Source: Hydrangea macrophylla (lineage: Eukaryota; Streptophyta; Magnoliopsida; Cornales; Hydrangeaceae). Taken from it: a stretch of DNA of 64,000 nucleotides. The notes beneath the pieces are model-generated. The model had not been told where the DNA came from, made no database searches, and saw only the letters and a list, made by a program, of their open reading frames with translations. Where the stretch lies: NCBI GenBank assembly GCA_033977485.1, contig CM066994.1:84940871-85004870 (forward strand), written 5' to 3'. Shown piece by piece: positions 1 through 9,043 of this stretch (the stretch's first letter is position 1; each line of letters begins with the position of its first letter). The position numbers and the translations under genes are program-made.

Positions 1-746
1 ACCATTGTTCTTAAAAGCTGGGGACAGACTGACGTGGAGTCCATGACATGCGGTGAGCAGGACCATTGCTCTTAAAAGCGATGGACAGAATAAGGGTGTA
101 TCCCTAGAGTTAAACGATTGAGTCTGTTCATGAAAGATCAAAATATGTTGAGTTCAGTATTCGAGTAACAAGACGTTAAGGGTCGGTTTACAAGAATGAA
201 TAGAGAAACAAGATATGGTTATAATAAGATGTTAACTCGTGTTTTCATAAGCTTGTGTTTATTTCAGATAACTGGTACCTCGTTAGTTTATGCTCACTCA
301 GCTCTCAGTAAGCTGACGGCCTTTTATTGCCTGGACATTCCCCGTCAAGAACATCCTGCCCCTTATTTTGCAGGTAATGACCAGTACACTGATGAGTGTT
401 ATCCAGAGGAAGGCCCCACCGATGACGGTTATGCCAGGAAGAATTATCCTTATGCCAGTTGAAGACTGAAGATGTTATAATTAGATTTCTTTTCGGTTGT
501 TCTGTTAAACCTTTTGTAAGCGGGTACTTGGGCATTTGTTGTCTTCAGACCTGTTGTGATCCTGTGGACCATACTCTGATATTTTGTAATAGTTAGCACT
601 GTGTGCTATTTTCAGTTGATTACTGTTGCTTTTCTTTTGGACTAGTACTGCGTGGTGTGGATTATTAGTGACTTTCACCTGTCATTCCTTATGGACCCAT
701 AAAGGAAATTTATTTTTCTCTATTTATGCCGTTCCGGGACGTGACA
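1..746 (+). repeat. 5' LTR of Tk1 (last 746 bp)
   Basis: Matches 8298-9043 base for base with few changes and ends in CA at 746, ten bases before the PBS. It is the U5 end of a 2.2 kb LTR whose promoter part is outside the window. It holds a short open reading frame at 196-462 that is also present in the 3' LTR. Confidence 0.93.
196..462 (+). CDS. LTR-embedded small ORF (hypothetical, 88 aa)
   Basis: Unrecognised small frame inside the U5 part of the 5' LTR. From the internal Met at 229 it reads as a hydrophobic stretch like a signal peptide or anchor (MLTRVFISLCLF...), with a plausible VYA/HS cleavage point, followed by an acidic tail ending DDGYARKNYPYAS-stop. The same frame is open in the 3' LTR (8493-8759). 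Homologous frames ending at the matching stop occur in two diverged LTRs (ending at 14120 on plus and 52172 on minus), with length changes in multiples of three. It could simply be LTR DNA that happens to be open, and no expression evidence is possible here. Confidence 0.35.
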   Translation: MNRETRYGYNKMLTRVFISLCLFQITGTSLVYAHSALSKLTAFYCLDIPRQEHPAPYFAGNDQYTDECYPEEGPTDDGYARKNYPYAS

Positions 747-755
747 GGGTTTTTT

Positions 756-768
756 TGGTATCAGAGCC
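756..768 (+). other. Primer-binding site, initiator tRNA-Met
   Basis: TGGTATCAGAGCC lies nine bases after the LTR end. It is the standard plant complement of the 3' end of initiator tRNA-Met used by chromoviruses and many other plant LTR elements. Pairing weakens after 13 bases. Confidence 0.9.
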
Positions 769-916
769 TGAGTTTGGTACTCTAGGGGGTGATACTGTCG
801 TTCACCGATCATTCCACACCATCTGGTCCTAGTGTTGTTAAGATTCTTTGAGATGAGATATGAGTATAAGATAAGTTCATCTTCCTAACGATAGATAGTT
901 TCCTTTGCAGGATAGC

Positions 917-1891
917 ATGGATCCGGAGTTTCACCAGTTTGTGACTGACGCTTATGGAGGACATATTATCCATGGAGATACCGTGGAGCCAGCTGACCCA
1001 GAGTTTTATCGTGAGCGTGTGTGCCAGATAGCTAGTCGACATTTGGAGAAGGACATGTGGAGAGCGCTTTATGTGACCGGGAGTACTCACCCGACACAGA
1101 TGCGCATGGATGCTTACCATACTGCGAGAGTCGGTAGAGACATTTGCCAGGAGATGTTAAGACTAGTTTTGAGTAAGCCAGAGATGGATGAGATTGAGTT
1201 GAGAGCTATTGTAGCCGGTCCACCAGAGCCCGTAGTTGCACCAGCAGCAGCTCCAGCAGCCCCACCATCACCAGTACCCGACGTACCCGTCCCAGAGCCA
1301 GAGGATGAGCATCTCGATGAGGACATGGACGGAGATGGAGAGGAGGAGCTGATAGATGATGAGGACCCAGTGGAGGATGAGCATGCAGACGATGCAGATG
1401 ATGATGAACCTGAGGATGACCCCGAGGAGCCAGAGTTCGAGCCAGAGGATCCAGTACAAGACCCAGAGGCTATTGAGACAGACATTGTAGTAGATGAGGA
1501 TGCGCCCGACGAGGAGGTAGTTGTGCCAGAGGTACCTGTTGTGCTTCAGATACCAGCCGGACTGATTATGCATATGGCAGCCATGGCCGATATGGCAGTA
1601 GGATGGATAGCTCAGATGGTAGCACAGCCAGCAGATTTTGTTATAGGAGAGGCCGCGATAGCAGGAGCTCTTGATATAGCCGACGGATTTGCCGCAGTAG
1701 CTGTTGATGTCGCTAACCAGGCGATAGCAGATGTGATGGAAGACGATGATGCAGAGATGATAGAGGATTGGTATATAGGGGTAGTAGTCGGAGATCTTGT
1801 CGCACCAGTTGAGGATGATCCACTCGAGGAGATGGATATAGACCCAGAGGACGAGGCACCACCAGCAGGATCAGATACTGACGACTTTTGA
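917..1891 (+). CDS. Extra acidic ORF upstream of gag (ORF1, about 324 aa, unknown)
   Basis: I do not recognise this protein. The ATG at 917 is the first Met codon of the open frame; the open region begins slightly upstream. Residues 1-100 are a mixed, probably folded N-terminus (MDPEFHQFVTDAYGGH...). Next come a Pro/Ala/Val stretch, a long Asp/Glu-rich run (about residues 130-215), an Ala/Met-rich hydrophobic helical block (about 215-280) and an acidic end (DPEDEAPPAGSDTDDF). It is intact while the following pol frame carries stops. A polypyrimidine-AG (tttcctttgcag, ends 910) lies just before the ATG, so it may be translated from a spliced leader. Extra ORFs are known in several plant Ty3/gypsy lineages. 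The function of this one is not evident. Confidence 0.6.
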   Translation: MDPEFHQFVTDAYGGHIIHGDTVEPADPEFYRERVCQIASRHLEKDMWRALYVTGSTHPTQMRMDAYHTARVGRDICQEMLRLVLSKPEMDEIELRAIVAGPPEPVVAPAAAPAAPPSPVPDVPVPEPEDEHLDEDMDGDGEEELIDDEDPVEDEHADDADDDEPEDDPEEPEFEPEDPVQDPEAIETDIVVDEDAPDEEVVVPEVPVVLQIPAGLIMHMAAMADMAVGWIAQMVAQPADFVIGEAAIAGALDIADGFAAVAVDVANQAIADVMEDDDAEMIEDWYIGVVVGDLVAPVEDDPLEEMDIDPEDEAPPAGSDTDDF

Positions 1892-2247
1892 GTCAGGACC
1901 TGCAGGACTTAGTTTTGTTAGTTTTACCAGGACATGTTGTCCACTAGATTTTGGGAGCTTGAGAGATAGCTATTTGACCATAGCTTTGTATAGTATTAGC
2001 TGACTTTAGTTGTTGTAACTCTTGTCCCATATGGTACACAGTTTGACTAGTGTGTACTATACGGTACATCTTTTGATATATATATATATACGAGCAGTAC
2101 TTTTGGTTATTGTTTGATTGTTGCGTTGTGTTGTGTTGTTTAGTAGAATTGTTAGTCTAGCTGTTTCTTATTCTATCTCGGGTTCGTTTCTACGAGAAGA
2201 CTTTCAGCTGATCAATATGTCTCTTGTAGGCGATACTCGTTATCATC
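1892..2247 (+). other. Spacer between ORF1 and gag
   Basis: No gene seen. T-rich, with a short TA microsatellite at 2076-2091. It probably serves as leader for gag. Confidence 0.6.
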
Positions 2248-2955
2248 ATGGTAGGACCCTTGAGAAATCACCAAGTGCGTAATGGAGCACCTATTCCAGA
2301 GGGAATGGACCCAACCGGAATTTTCGAAGCATTTATGCAGAGGATGGAGCATATGGGGGATACATATAATCACTCCACCCATCAGAGACCTTTTGCACCC
2401 CCGCCGCCAAGACAGACTGGAGATAAGTTGTTAGCAAATTTTCGTGGGTTACGTTCCGAAAAGTTTGATGGACTAACAGAACCATGGAAAGCAGAACAAT
2501 GGATAAGAGAGATGGAGTTAATATTTGAAGCATTGGAATGCAGCGAACAAGAGAAACGTCGCCTTGCTACGTTTCAGCTTACTTATGCCACCGCAGATTG
2601 GTGGGAAGCTGAACAAGCCACTATTGGGATCAACGCTGCTAGAGCTATGTCATGGGAGACATTCAAAGGCAGATTTTTGGAGAAGTATTTTCCAGAAGAT
2701 GAGAGAGATCAACAGGAAAGGAACTTTCTCAATTTGATCCAAGGAGGATGGAATGTACGGGAATACACAACACAGTTCGAGCGTTTATCCAGATTTGCTC
2801 AGCATATGATAGACACTCCGCAGAAGAAGGTGAAGAGATTTCACCAAGGACTGAACCCCCACCTCAGACATATGATGGTTGGTTATCTGAACCAGTCATA
2901 TGAGGAAATTGTTAGATTTGCTACAGGATTAGAAAAGGATGCTAATCCAGTATAG
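2248..2955 (+). CDS. gag: gag capsid region of Tk1
   Basis: Forms the virus-like particle that packages the element RNA. The ATG at 2248 opens a frame with the conserved retrotransposon gag block: FRGLRSEKFDGLTEPWKAEQWI at about residues 65-88 (only partly quoted family hallmark is F-x-G-x-x-x-P-x-x-A-x-x-W), then EALECSEQEKRRLATFQL, and the FLNLIQGG/YTTQFERLSRFA segment near residues 165-195. The frame ends at a TAG (2953-2955), but the same frame continues directly into the zinc knuckles and pol. The stop is therefore either a point mutation of CAG or a read-through stop. It is followed in frame by pol, as in single-frame chromoviruses. Confidence 0.9.
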   Translation: MVGPLRNHQVRNGAPIPEGMDPTGIFEAFMQRMEHMGDTYNHSTHQRPFAPPPPRQTGDKLLANFRGLRSEKFDGLTEPWKAEQWIREMELIFEALECSEQEKRRLATFQLTYATADWWEAEQATIGINAARAMSWETFKGRFLEKYFPEDERDQQERNFLNLIQGGWNVREYTTQFERLSRFAQHMIDTPQKKVKRFHQGLNPHLRHMMVGYLNQSYEEIVRFATGLEKDANPV

Positions 2956-4923
2956 CAACCACAGATAAATCGACCTCAGTCGTCACGAGGGTTTCAACAG
3001 AGGAATTTCTATAATCGACCACCGAGAAATACCCAAGGATGGAGACCTCAGGAAAACTTTCAAGGAAACAAGAGAATCTGGGAAGGAACTAGGAAACCGC
3101 AGCAGAGTTATAATCGACCTCAACAATATCGCCAGCAGGGGTCACAGCCACAGGCATTACTAACAGCCCCACCCAGCAATAGTGGAGGATGTTTTAACTG
3201 TGGAAAGCCAGGACATATTGCAAGGAACTGCACTGCCCATAGATCTAATCGCAGGCCGGATATTATTTGCCGTAGCTGCAACAAACCAGGGCATGTGAGC
3301 AGGGATTGTCATGCACCACGAGGAGGACACTACGGAGTCCCAGTGCAAGGAATTCAAGGACCTCCTGATCAGACGAGAATGAATGCTATTATTCCAGGAG
3401 AAGTAGGCTTTAATGCTGATGAGCAGCAACATTTGGAAGGTACACTTGTACTCTTTCATAGTCCAGTTAAAGCTTTATTTGATACTGGAGTCGCACGTTC
3501 TTTTATTGTTGTTAAGATTGTGCGTCAATTGGGTTTAGAACCCCAGACACTTGAGTCAACACTGAATGCTGTGTCACCATTGGGAGTGACAGTTAAGTTG
3601 AGTAAAGTGTGTAAAGATTGCCCTTTGACTTTGGGAGATAGGAATCTTCCCGCAGACTTGGTAGTTCTGTCGATGTCAGAATTCGATGTTATCCTAGGGA
3701 TGGATTGGTTAACTAAGTACAGTGCCAATTTGGATTGCCCTACTAGGACGATTGTATTTCCAATAGAAGGAAAGCCAACGATCAGATTTCAGTGTCAACC
3801 GACAAGCGACCTGTGCCTTACGAGTGGTTTAGCTACGATCATTAGTACGAGTACGGAGCTTACGATGGATCAAATTTCTATTGTACGAGACTTTCTAGAT
3901 GTATTTCAGGATATTAAAGGACTTCCACCGAAAAGAGAAATAGACTTCTGTGTGGAATTAGTACCTGGTACATTGCCTATTTCTAAGACTCCATATAGGA
4001 TGGCACCAACCGAGATGTTAGAACTGAAGAAGCAAGTTCAAGAGCTTGAAGATCTAGGATTTGTTCGACCGAGTACGCCACCTTGGGGAGCACCAGTTCT
4101 GTTTGTAAAGAAGAAGGATGGAACACTTCGACTCTGTATAGACTACAGGGAGTTGAACATGGTAACGATTAAGAATAGATATCCACTTCCTCGGATAGAT
4201 GATCTATTCGACCAGTTACAAGGATCAAGGATCTTTTCCAAGATCGATCTGCGTTCTGGATATCACCAGCTGTTAGTTCGACCAGAGGATGTATCGAAGA
4301 CTGCATTCAGGACAAGATACGGGCATTACGAGTTTCTAGTTATGTCTTTTGGATTGACGAATGCGCCAGCAGTATTTATGGACTTGATGAATAGAGTATT
4401 CAGACTATATCTGGATAAATTCATTATAGTGTTCATTGATGATATACTGATCTACTCAAAGACAGAAGAGGATCACAAGGAGCATTTACAGGTTGCCTTG
4501 CAGATACTTCGAGATAGCAAGTTGTATGCAAAGTTTAGCAAGTGTGAGTTTTGGCTACAGGAAGTCAAATTCTTGGGACACGTTATATCTCAGGAAGGTA
4601 TTTCGGTAGACTCATCTAAGATTGATGCAGTCTTAAGCTGGAACAGACCGACAAATGCGACCGAATTTAGAAGTTTTCTGGGCTTAGCAGGATATTACAG
4701 AAGATTTGTCGAAGGATTTTCCAAGATAGCAGGACCTTTGACAAACTTGACGAGAAAGGAGACGAAGTATGAATGGACAGACAAGCATGAGGGTGCATTT
4801 CAGGAGTTAAAAGAAAGATTGACTTCTGCACCAGTACTCGCATTACCTAAGAGTGGAGAAAAGTATGTGATCTATAGTGACGCATCATACCAAGGACTTG
4901 GATGTGTGCTTATGCAAGATTGA
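2956..4923 (+). CDS. pol: gag zinc knuckles, protease and reverse transcriptase of Tk1
   Basis: Same frame as gag, read past the TAG at 2953. It begins with an Arg/Gln/Asn-rich nucleic-acid-binding tail, then two CCHC knuckles ([14 protein letters not shown] near 3190-3231 and [14 protein letters not shown] near 3268-3309). The aspartic protease follows, with active site DTG at 3481-3489 ([10 protein letters not shown]). The reverse transcriptase runs from KTPYRMAP to the catalytic FIDD at 4432-4443 (IDDILIYSK). The start of RNase H ([17 protein letters not shown]) follows and the frame closes at a TGA (4921-4923). The first long open part without a stop starts near 3190. The TGA replaces one codon inside RNase H, so this copy probably makes no full-length pol unless the stop is suppressed. 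Confidence 0.9.
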   Translation, partial: QPQINRPQSSRGFQQRNFYNRPPRNTQGWRPQENFQGNKRIWEGTRKPQQSYNRPQQYRQQGSQPQALLTAPPSNSGGCFNCGKPGHIARNCTAHRSNRRPDIICRSCNKPGHVSRDCHAPRGGHYGVPVQGIQGPPDQTRMNAIIPGEVGFNADEQQHLEGTLVLFHSPVKALFDTGVARSFIVVKIVRQLGLEPQTLESTLNAVSPLGVTVKLSKVCKDCPLTLGDRNLPADLVVLSMSEFDVILGMDWLTKYSANLDCPTRTIVFPIEGKPTIRFQCQPTSDLCLTSGLATIISTSTELTMDQISIVRDFLDVFQDIKGLPPKREIDFCVELVPGTLPISKTPYRMAPTEMLELKKQVQELEDLGFVRPSTPPWGAPVLFVKKKDGTLRLCIDYRELNMVTIKNRYPLPRIDDLFDQLQGSRIFSKIDLRSGYHQLLVRPEDVSKTAFRTRYGHYEFLVMSFGLTNAPAVFMDLMNRVFRLYLDKFIIVFIDDILIYSKTEEDHKEHLQVALQILRDSKLYAKFSKCEFWLQEVKFLGHVISQEGISVDSSKIDAVLSWNRPTNATEFRSFLGLAGYYRRFVEGFSKIAGPLTNLTRKETKYEWTDKHEGAFQELKERLTSAPVLALPKSGEKYVIYSDASYQGLGCVLMQD

Positions 4924-6768
4924 AATGTTATCGCATATGGATCAAGACAATTGAAGGTACATGAGAAAAATTATCCTACGCATGATCTGGAATTAGCAGC
5001 AATAGTGTTTGCATTGAAAATTTGGAGACACTATCTCTACGGAGAAAAGTTTGATCTGTTTTCCGATCATAAGAGTCTGAAGTATTTGTTCTCTCAAAAG
5101 GAGTTGAACATGCGACAGCGGAGATGGATGGAATTACTCAAGGACTATGACTTTTCTTTGCAATACCATCCAGGTAAAGCAAATGTCGTAGCCGACGCTT
5201 TGAGCCGTAAACCTCGACTAGTGATCGCTGCATTACTAATTAGAGAATGGAGAGCATTGGAAGAAATTGCTGAATTTGATCTTCAGCCAGTGGAACCAAA
5301 TAAAGGACAACATTTTGGATGTCTTATGGTACAACCAACTTTGATCAGCCGTATCAAAGAGGCTCAACAGACAGCAAAGGATTTGAAGTTATGGTTCGCC
5401 AAGATGTCAGCCAAGGAACCAGAAGTCTGGAGTATTAGTACCGACGGAGATTTACGATGTAAAGGTAGACTCTGTGTACCTAATGAAGAAAGTCTCCGGA
5501 AAGACATATTGGATGAAGCTCATAAGTCACGGATGACGATTCATCCTGGAAGTACGAAGATGTACAAGGATATGAAGAGAAATTTTTGGTGGGAAGGAAT
5601 GAAGAGAGATGTGGTAGAGTATGTAGCTCAGTGTCTTACTTGTAAACAAGTAAAGGCAGAACATCAGAGACCACCTGGACTTCTACAGCCGTTACCTATT
5701 CCTCAATGGAAATGGGAACACATAACCATGGATTTTGTGGTAGGATTGCCGAAGTCACAGCAGAATCACGATGCTATATGGGTAATCGTGGATCGACTTA
5801 CTAAGACGACACATTTTATCGCCTATAGCATGACGTATTCAGTAGAACGTTTGAGCCGAATGTATCTACAACACGTTGTACGATTACATGGAGTGCCTGT
5901 ATCTATTGTGTCAGACCGAGATTCACGCTTTACTGCAGAATTTTGGAAGAGTCTCCAGACAGCAATGGGAATGACATTGAACTTGAGTTCAGCTTTTCAT
6001 CCACAGACAGATGGACAGACGGAACGAGTTAATCAAGTAATGGAAGATATGTTACGAGCTTGTGTCATTGATTTTGAGAGTTCTTGGGAGATACACTTAC
6101 CTCTGATTGAGTTCGCCTATAATAATAGTTATCATTCAAGTATAGATATGGCGCCATTCGAAGCTTTGTACGGAAGACCTTGCCGATCGCCGCTATGTTG
6201 GACCGAAGTCAGAGATAGTCAACTTCTTGGGCCAGAGATGGTACGAGAAAACAGTGAGAAGATTCAAGTCGTACGTGAGAAGATGAAGACAGCCCAGACC
6301 AGATACAAGAGTTATGCTGACAAACGACGCAAAGACTTGGAGTTTGCCGTTGGAGATCACGTATTACTCAAGGTTTCACCTGTTCGAGGAATCGTTAGAT
6401 TTGGTCAGAAAAGGGGCAAGTTATCACCACGTTTCATCGGACCATTCGAGATTCTAGAGTGTGTTGGGAAAGTTGCTTATCGCCTTGCGTTGCCACCAAA
6501 GATGTCAGGAGTGCACAACGTTTTTCACATCAGTATGCTGAGGAAGTATGTTCACAACCCAGCGCATGAGATCAACTTTGAGGATATCGAAGTCAACAGC
6601 GACTTTACGTTCAATGAAGGACCTGTTCGTATTCTGGATCGAGGAATCAAGAAACTCAGGAACAAGGAGATCCCGTTAGTCAAAATTCAGTGGAAACATC
6701 ACGATGAAGGAGAAGCTTCGTGGGAGCTAGAGTCAGAGATGCGCGAGAAGTTTTCATTTTTGTTTTAG
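4924..6768 (+). CDS. pol: RNase H end, integrase and chromodomain of Tk1
   Basis: Continues the pol frame after the TGA at 4921; the first Met is at 4951. RNase H ends with [16 protein letters not shown]. Integrase follows, with an HHCC zinc finger (H...H...CLTCKQVK, to about 5650). The DDE triad is Asp 5731 (MDFVVGLP), Asp 5914 (SDRDSRF) and Glu 6022 ([12 protein letters not shown]). A GPF/Y-like module (PRFIGPFEI) comes next. The last 60 or so residues ([20 protein letters not shown], then W..H...EASWE) form a Tekay-type chromodomain, which in chromoviruses steers integration to marked chromatin. Apart from the upstream stop, all catalytic residues are present. The frame ends 52 bases before the 3' LTR. 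Confidence 0.93.
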   Translation, partial: NVIAYGSRQLKVHEKNYPTHDLELAAIVFALKIWRHYLYGEKFDLFSDHKSLKYLFSQKELNMRQRRWMELLKDYDFSLQYHPGKANVVADALSRKPRLVIAALLIREWRALEEIAEFDLQPVEPNKGQHFGCLMVQPTLISRIKEAQQTAKDLKLWFAKMSAKEPEVWSISTDGDLRCKGRLCVPNEESLRKDILDEAHKSRMTIHPGSTKMYKDMKRNFWWEGMKRDVVEYVAQCLTCKQVKAEHQRPPGLLQPLPIPQWKWEHITMDFVVGLPKSQQNHDAIWVIVDRLTKTTHFIAYSMTYSVERLSRMYLQHVVRLHGVPVSIVSDRDSRFTAEFWKSLQTAMGMTLNLSSAFHPQTDGQTERVNQVMEDMLRACVIDFESSWEIHLPLIEFAYNNSYHSSIDMAPFEALYGRPCRSPLCWTEVRDSQLLGPEMVRENSEKIQVVREKMKTAQTRYKSYADKRRKDLEFAVGDHVLLKVSPVRGIVRFGQKRGKLSPRFIGPFEILECVGKVAYRLALPPKMSGVHNVFHISMLRKYVHNPAHEINFEDIEVNSDFTFNEGPVRILDRGIKKLRNKEIPLVKIQWKHHDEGEASWELESEMREKFSFLF

Positions 6769-6807
6769 ACCTTGTTGCTTTTGATTTCGAGGACGAAATC
6801 TTTTGTT

Positions 6808-6820
6808 GAGTGGTGGATGA
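6808..6820 (+). other. Polypurine tract of Tk1
   Basis: Purine-rich GAGTGGTGGATGA sits directly against the TG of the 3' LTR, the position where plus-strand DNA synthesis is primed. The motif cgaggacgaaa just upstream (6788-6799) is typical of this clade. Confidence 0.75.
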
Positions 6821-6909
6821 TGTAATACCCTGTATTTCGGTATATTAATAAGACCTGGTATTTCATTTCTATACTCGTATAAACTTCCTTTTTCCTTTTG
6901 GTAAATTTT

Positions 6910-7130
6910 GATACCAATCGATTGATAAGTTTCTCAATCGATTGACACTTTTCAGATACCAATCGATTGACATGTTCCCAATCGATTGACATTCAACCGA
7001 CTAAAAGTGATGACGTGTCATTATCCCAATCGATTGCCATTTATTCCAATCGATTGACATTGTTTCCAATCGATTGACTACAAATATCTGTTGCCAATCG
7101 ATTGACTGGTGTCTCAATCGATTGACATAA
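6910..7130 (+). repeat. AATCGATT palindrome array, upstream cluster
   Basis: Nine copies of C/T-CAATCGATTGAC-like units spaced 18-50 bp apart, all in U3 upstream of the TATA box. The core is a perfect 8 bp palindrome. The unequal spacing argues against a simple satellite and for separate binding sites. Confidence 0.85.
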
Positions 7131-7187
7131 CCTGAGAAATGTTTTCTTCTTTCCTTCAGCTTTAAACGCGTGGCACTCCCATATCCC

Positions 7188-7195
7188 TATATATA
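7188..7195 (+). promoter_or_regulatory. TATA box of Tk1 LTR
   Basis: TATATATA follows U3 and precedes the purine-rich leader. Transcription would start near 7220. This is the 3' LTR copy; the 5' copy that drives the element is outside the window. Confidence 0.6.
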
Positions 7196-7594
7196 CTCGT
7201 CCATTTGTGGCCTTGGGTCACTTTGGCAGCTTGAGAGAGAGAGATATACCTCTTGTGAGATATATACATACATATATCTATATCTATACATATATACACA
7301 CTCTACACACACACACTGCCTTGGAAGCAGAAAGAGAAGAAAGGAGAAGCAGAAAGAAGAAGAAAGAAAAGAAAGGAGGAGACAGAGAGAGAAGACAGAG
7401 ACAGAGAAGAGGAGAAAGAGAGAAAGCTTGGAGGTTTCAAGCTTAACACACCCAAACGCACCCTAGGTGAGTTTCTAACTCACTTGGTCCCTTTATATGA
7501 AGTTTATATAAGCTATTATGATGTTTAGATGGGTTACATGCATGTTGTGTACGTTTATATATGCTGTTTTTACAATCTGCTGGAGAAGACGTAG

Positions 7595-7760
7595 TACCAA
7601 TCGATTGACATGATCTCAATCGATTGACATCAGTTACATCCCAATCGATTGAATAGGATTTTCAATCGATTGACATTATTCCAATCGATTGACATGTTTA
7701 TCAATCGATTGATATAACTTTTGTTCCAATCGATTGAACCTCTGTTCCAATCGATTGACA
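7595..7760 (+). repeat. AATCGATT palindrome array, downstream cluster
   Basis: Eight further copies of the palindrome, located after the putative leader splice donor, so the two clusters flank the promoter and first leader exon. The diverged minus-strand relative at 56640-57450 has the same two-cluster arrangement. Confidence 0.85.
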
Positions 7761-8492
7761 TGATCAGAACATGGTTTCTTTTGCCTGTTTATTATATTAG
7801 AAGTTTAGTTGTTCGATTTCTGATTCAGAATTCCATTATGCGACTATGGGGTAGACAGGAGTAATGTGACACCAAAGATTTATGGATAATGAATAAAAAG
7901 AATATGAAGACATGGGTGACGTGTTGATTCTGATATGAGTTCGATATCCGATTTCTTTTAATCCGAGTAGTCAGGCCACATTGGGAGTTTGTCATGTGTC
8001 AATGTAGAATGGAACGTAAGTAGGTTTGGTAAGTTCCGGGAATGGTACGTGGATGGACGATTGGTCATGATATGCTCTTAAAAGCGGTGAACCGGACCAT
8101 GGTTCTTAAAAGCGGTGAGCTGGACCAAGAAGTCTTAAGATAGACTGGATGATCTATGATATGCTCTTAAAAGCGGTGAACCAGACCATGGTTCTTAAAA
8201 GCGGTGAGCTGGGATCACTAGTAGATGACGTTGAGTCGTGGCAATAGATTGATATGCCTTGTTCGAAACGTTATATCCTTGAAATGCGGTGAACAGGACC
8301 ATTGTTCTTAAAAGCTAGGGACAGACTGACGTGGAGTCCATGACATGCGGTGAGCAGGACCATTGCTCTTAAAAGCGATGGACAGAATAAGGGTGTATCC
8401 CTAGAGTTAAACGATTGAGTCTGTTCATGAAAGATCAGAATATGTTGAGTTCAGTATTCGAGTAACAAGACGTTAAGGGTCGGTTTACAAGA

Positions 8493-8759
8493 ATGAATAG
8501 AGAAACAAGATATGGTTATAATAAGATGTTAACTCGTGTTTTCATAAGCTTGTGTTTATTTCAGATAACTGGTACCTCGTTAGTTTATGCTCACTCAGCT
8601 CTCAGTAAGCTGACGGCCTTTTATTGCCTGGACATTCCCCGTCCAGAACATCCTGCCCCTAATTTTGCAGGTAATGACCAGTACACTGATGAGTGTTATC
8701 CAGAGGAAGGCCCCACCGATGACGGTTACGCCAGGGAGAATTATCCTTATGCCAGTTGA
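8493..8759 (+). CDS. LTR-embedded small ORF, 3' LTR copy (hypothetical)
   Basis: Same 88-codon frame as at 196-462 with three amino-acid changes (Q to P, Y to N, K to E) and no stop. The hydrophobic N-terminus and the DDGY...YPYAS end are kept. See the 5' copy for the family argument. The product is unproven. Confidence 0.35.
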   Translation: MNRETRYGYNKMLTRVFISLCLFQITGTSLVYAHSALSKLTAFYCLDIPRPEHPAPNFAGNDQYTDECYPEEGPTDDGYARENYPYAS

Positions 8760-9043
8760 AGACTGAAGATGTTATAATTAGATTTCTTTTCGGTTGTTCT
8801 GTTAAACCTTTTGTAAGCGGGTACTTGGGCATTTGTTGTCTTCAGACCTGTTGTGATCCTGTGGACCATACTCTGATATTTTGTAATAGTCAGCACTGTG
8901 TGCTATTTTCAGTTGATTACTGTTGCTTTTCTTTTGGACTAGTACTGCGTGGTGTGGATTATTAGTGACTTTCACCTGTCATTCCTTATGGACCCATAAA
9001 GGAAATTTATTTTTCTCTATTTATGCCGTTCCGGGGCGTGACA

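Larger units (their letters stand above)
1..9043 (+). mobile_element. Tekay/Del-like Ty3/gypsy retrotransposon Tk1 (5' end outside window)
   Basis: Nearly complete chromovirus-type LTR retrotransposon. Order seen: end of 5' LTR, initiator-Met PBS, acidic ORF1, gag, two CCHC knuckles, protease, RT, RNase H, integrase, chromodomain, purine tract, 3' LTR. The LTR copies align at a constant offset of 8297 bp, so the missing 5' end would lie about 1.48 kb left of the window and the whole element would be about 10.5 kb. The LTR copies differ by only a few bases per few hundred, so the insertion is young. It sits inside a minus-strand Tat LTR that resumes at 9044. The five bases after the 3' LTR (tgaaa, 9044-9048) are the expected target duplication, but its partner is outside the window. 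Clade is inferred from the chromodomain and pol motifs. Confidence 0.93.
6821..9043 (+). repeat. 3' LTR of Tk1 (2223 bp)
   Basis: Starts TGTAATACCC and ends GTGACA. Contents in order: U3 with nine copies of an AATCGATT motif (6910-7130); TATA box at 7188; a CT/AG-rich leader with TA/CA microsatellites and purine runs (7230-7440); splice-donor-like CTAG/GTGAGT at 7467; eight more AATCGATT copies (7595-7760); short repeats reading CTTAAAAGCGGTGA (8070-8370); the small ORF at 8493-8759; and the U5 end. The long frames at 7170-7466 are low-complexity leader rather than genes. The 5' end is homologous to the minus-strand LTR ending at 57552. Confidence 0.95.

Noticed and set aside
1114..1573. Minus-strand Ser-rich frames opposite ORF1
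   Set aside because: Shadow of the acidic codons of ORF1; the Ser/Gly composition is the mirror of GAG/GAT codons.
7170..7466. Overlapping basic frames (98 and 79 aa) in the Tk1 LTR
   Set aside because: They read through microsatellite and purine-rich leader sequence. The Tk3 relative gives a different protein in the matching place.
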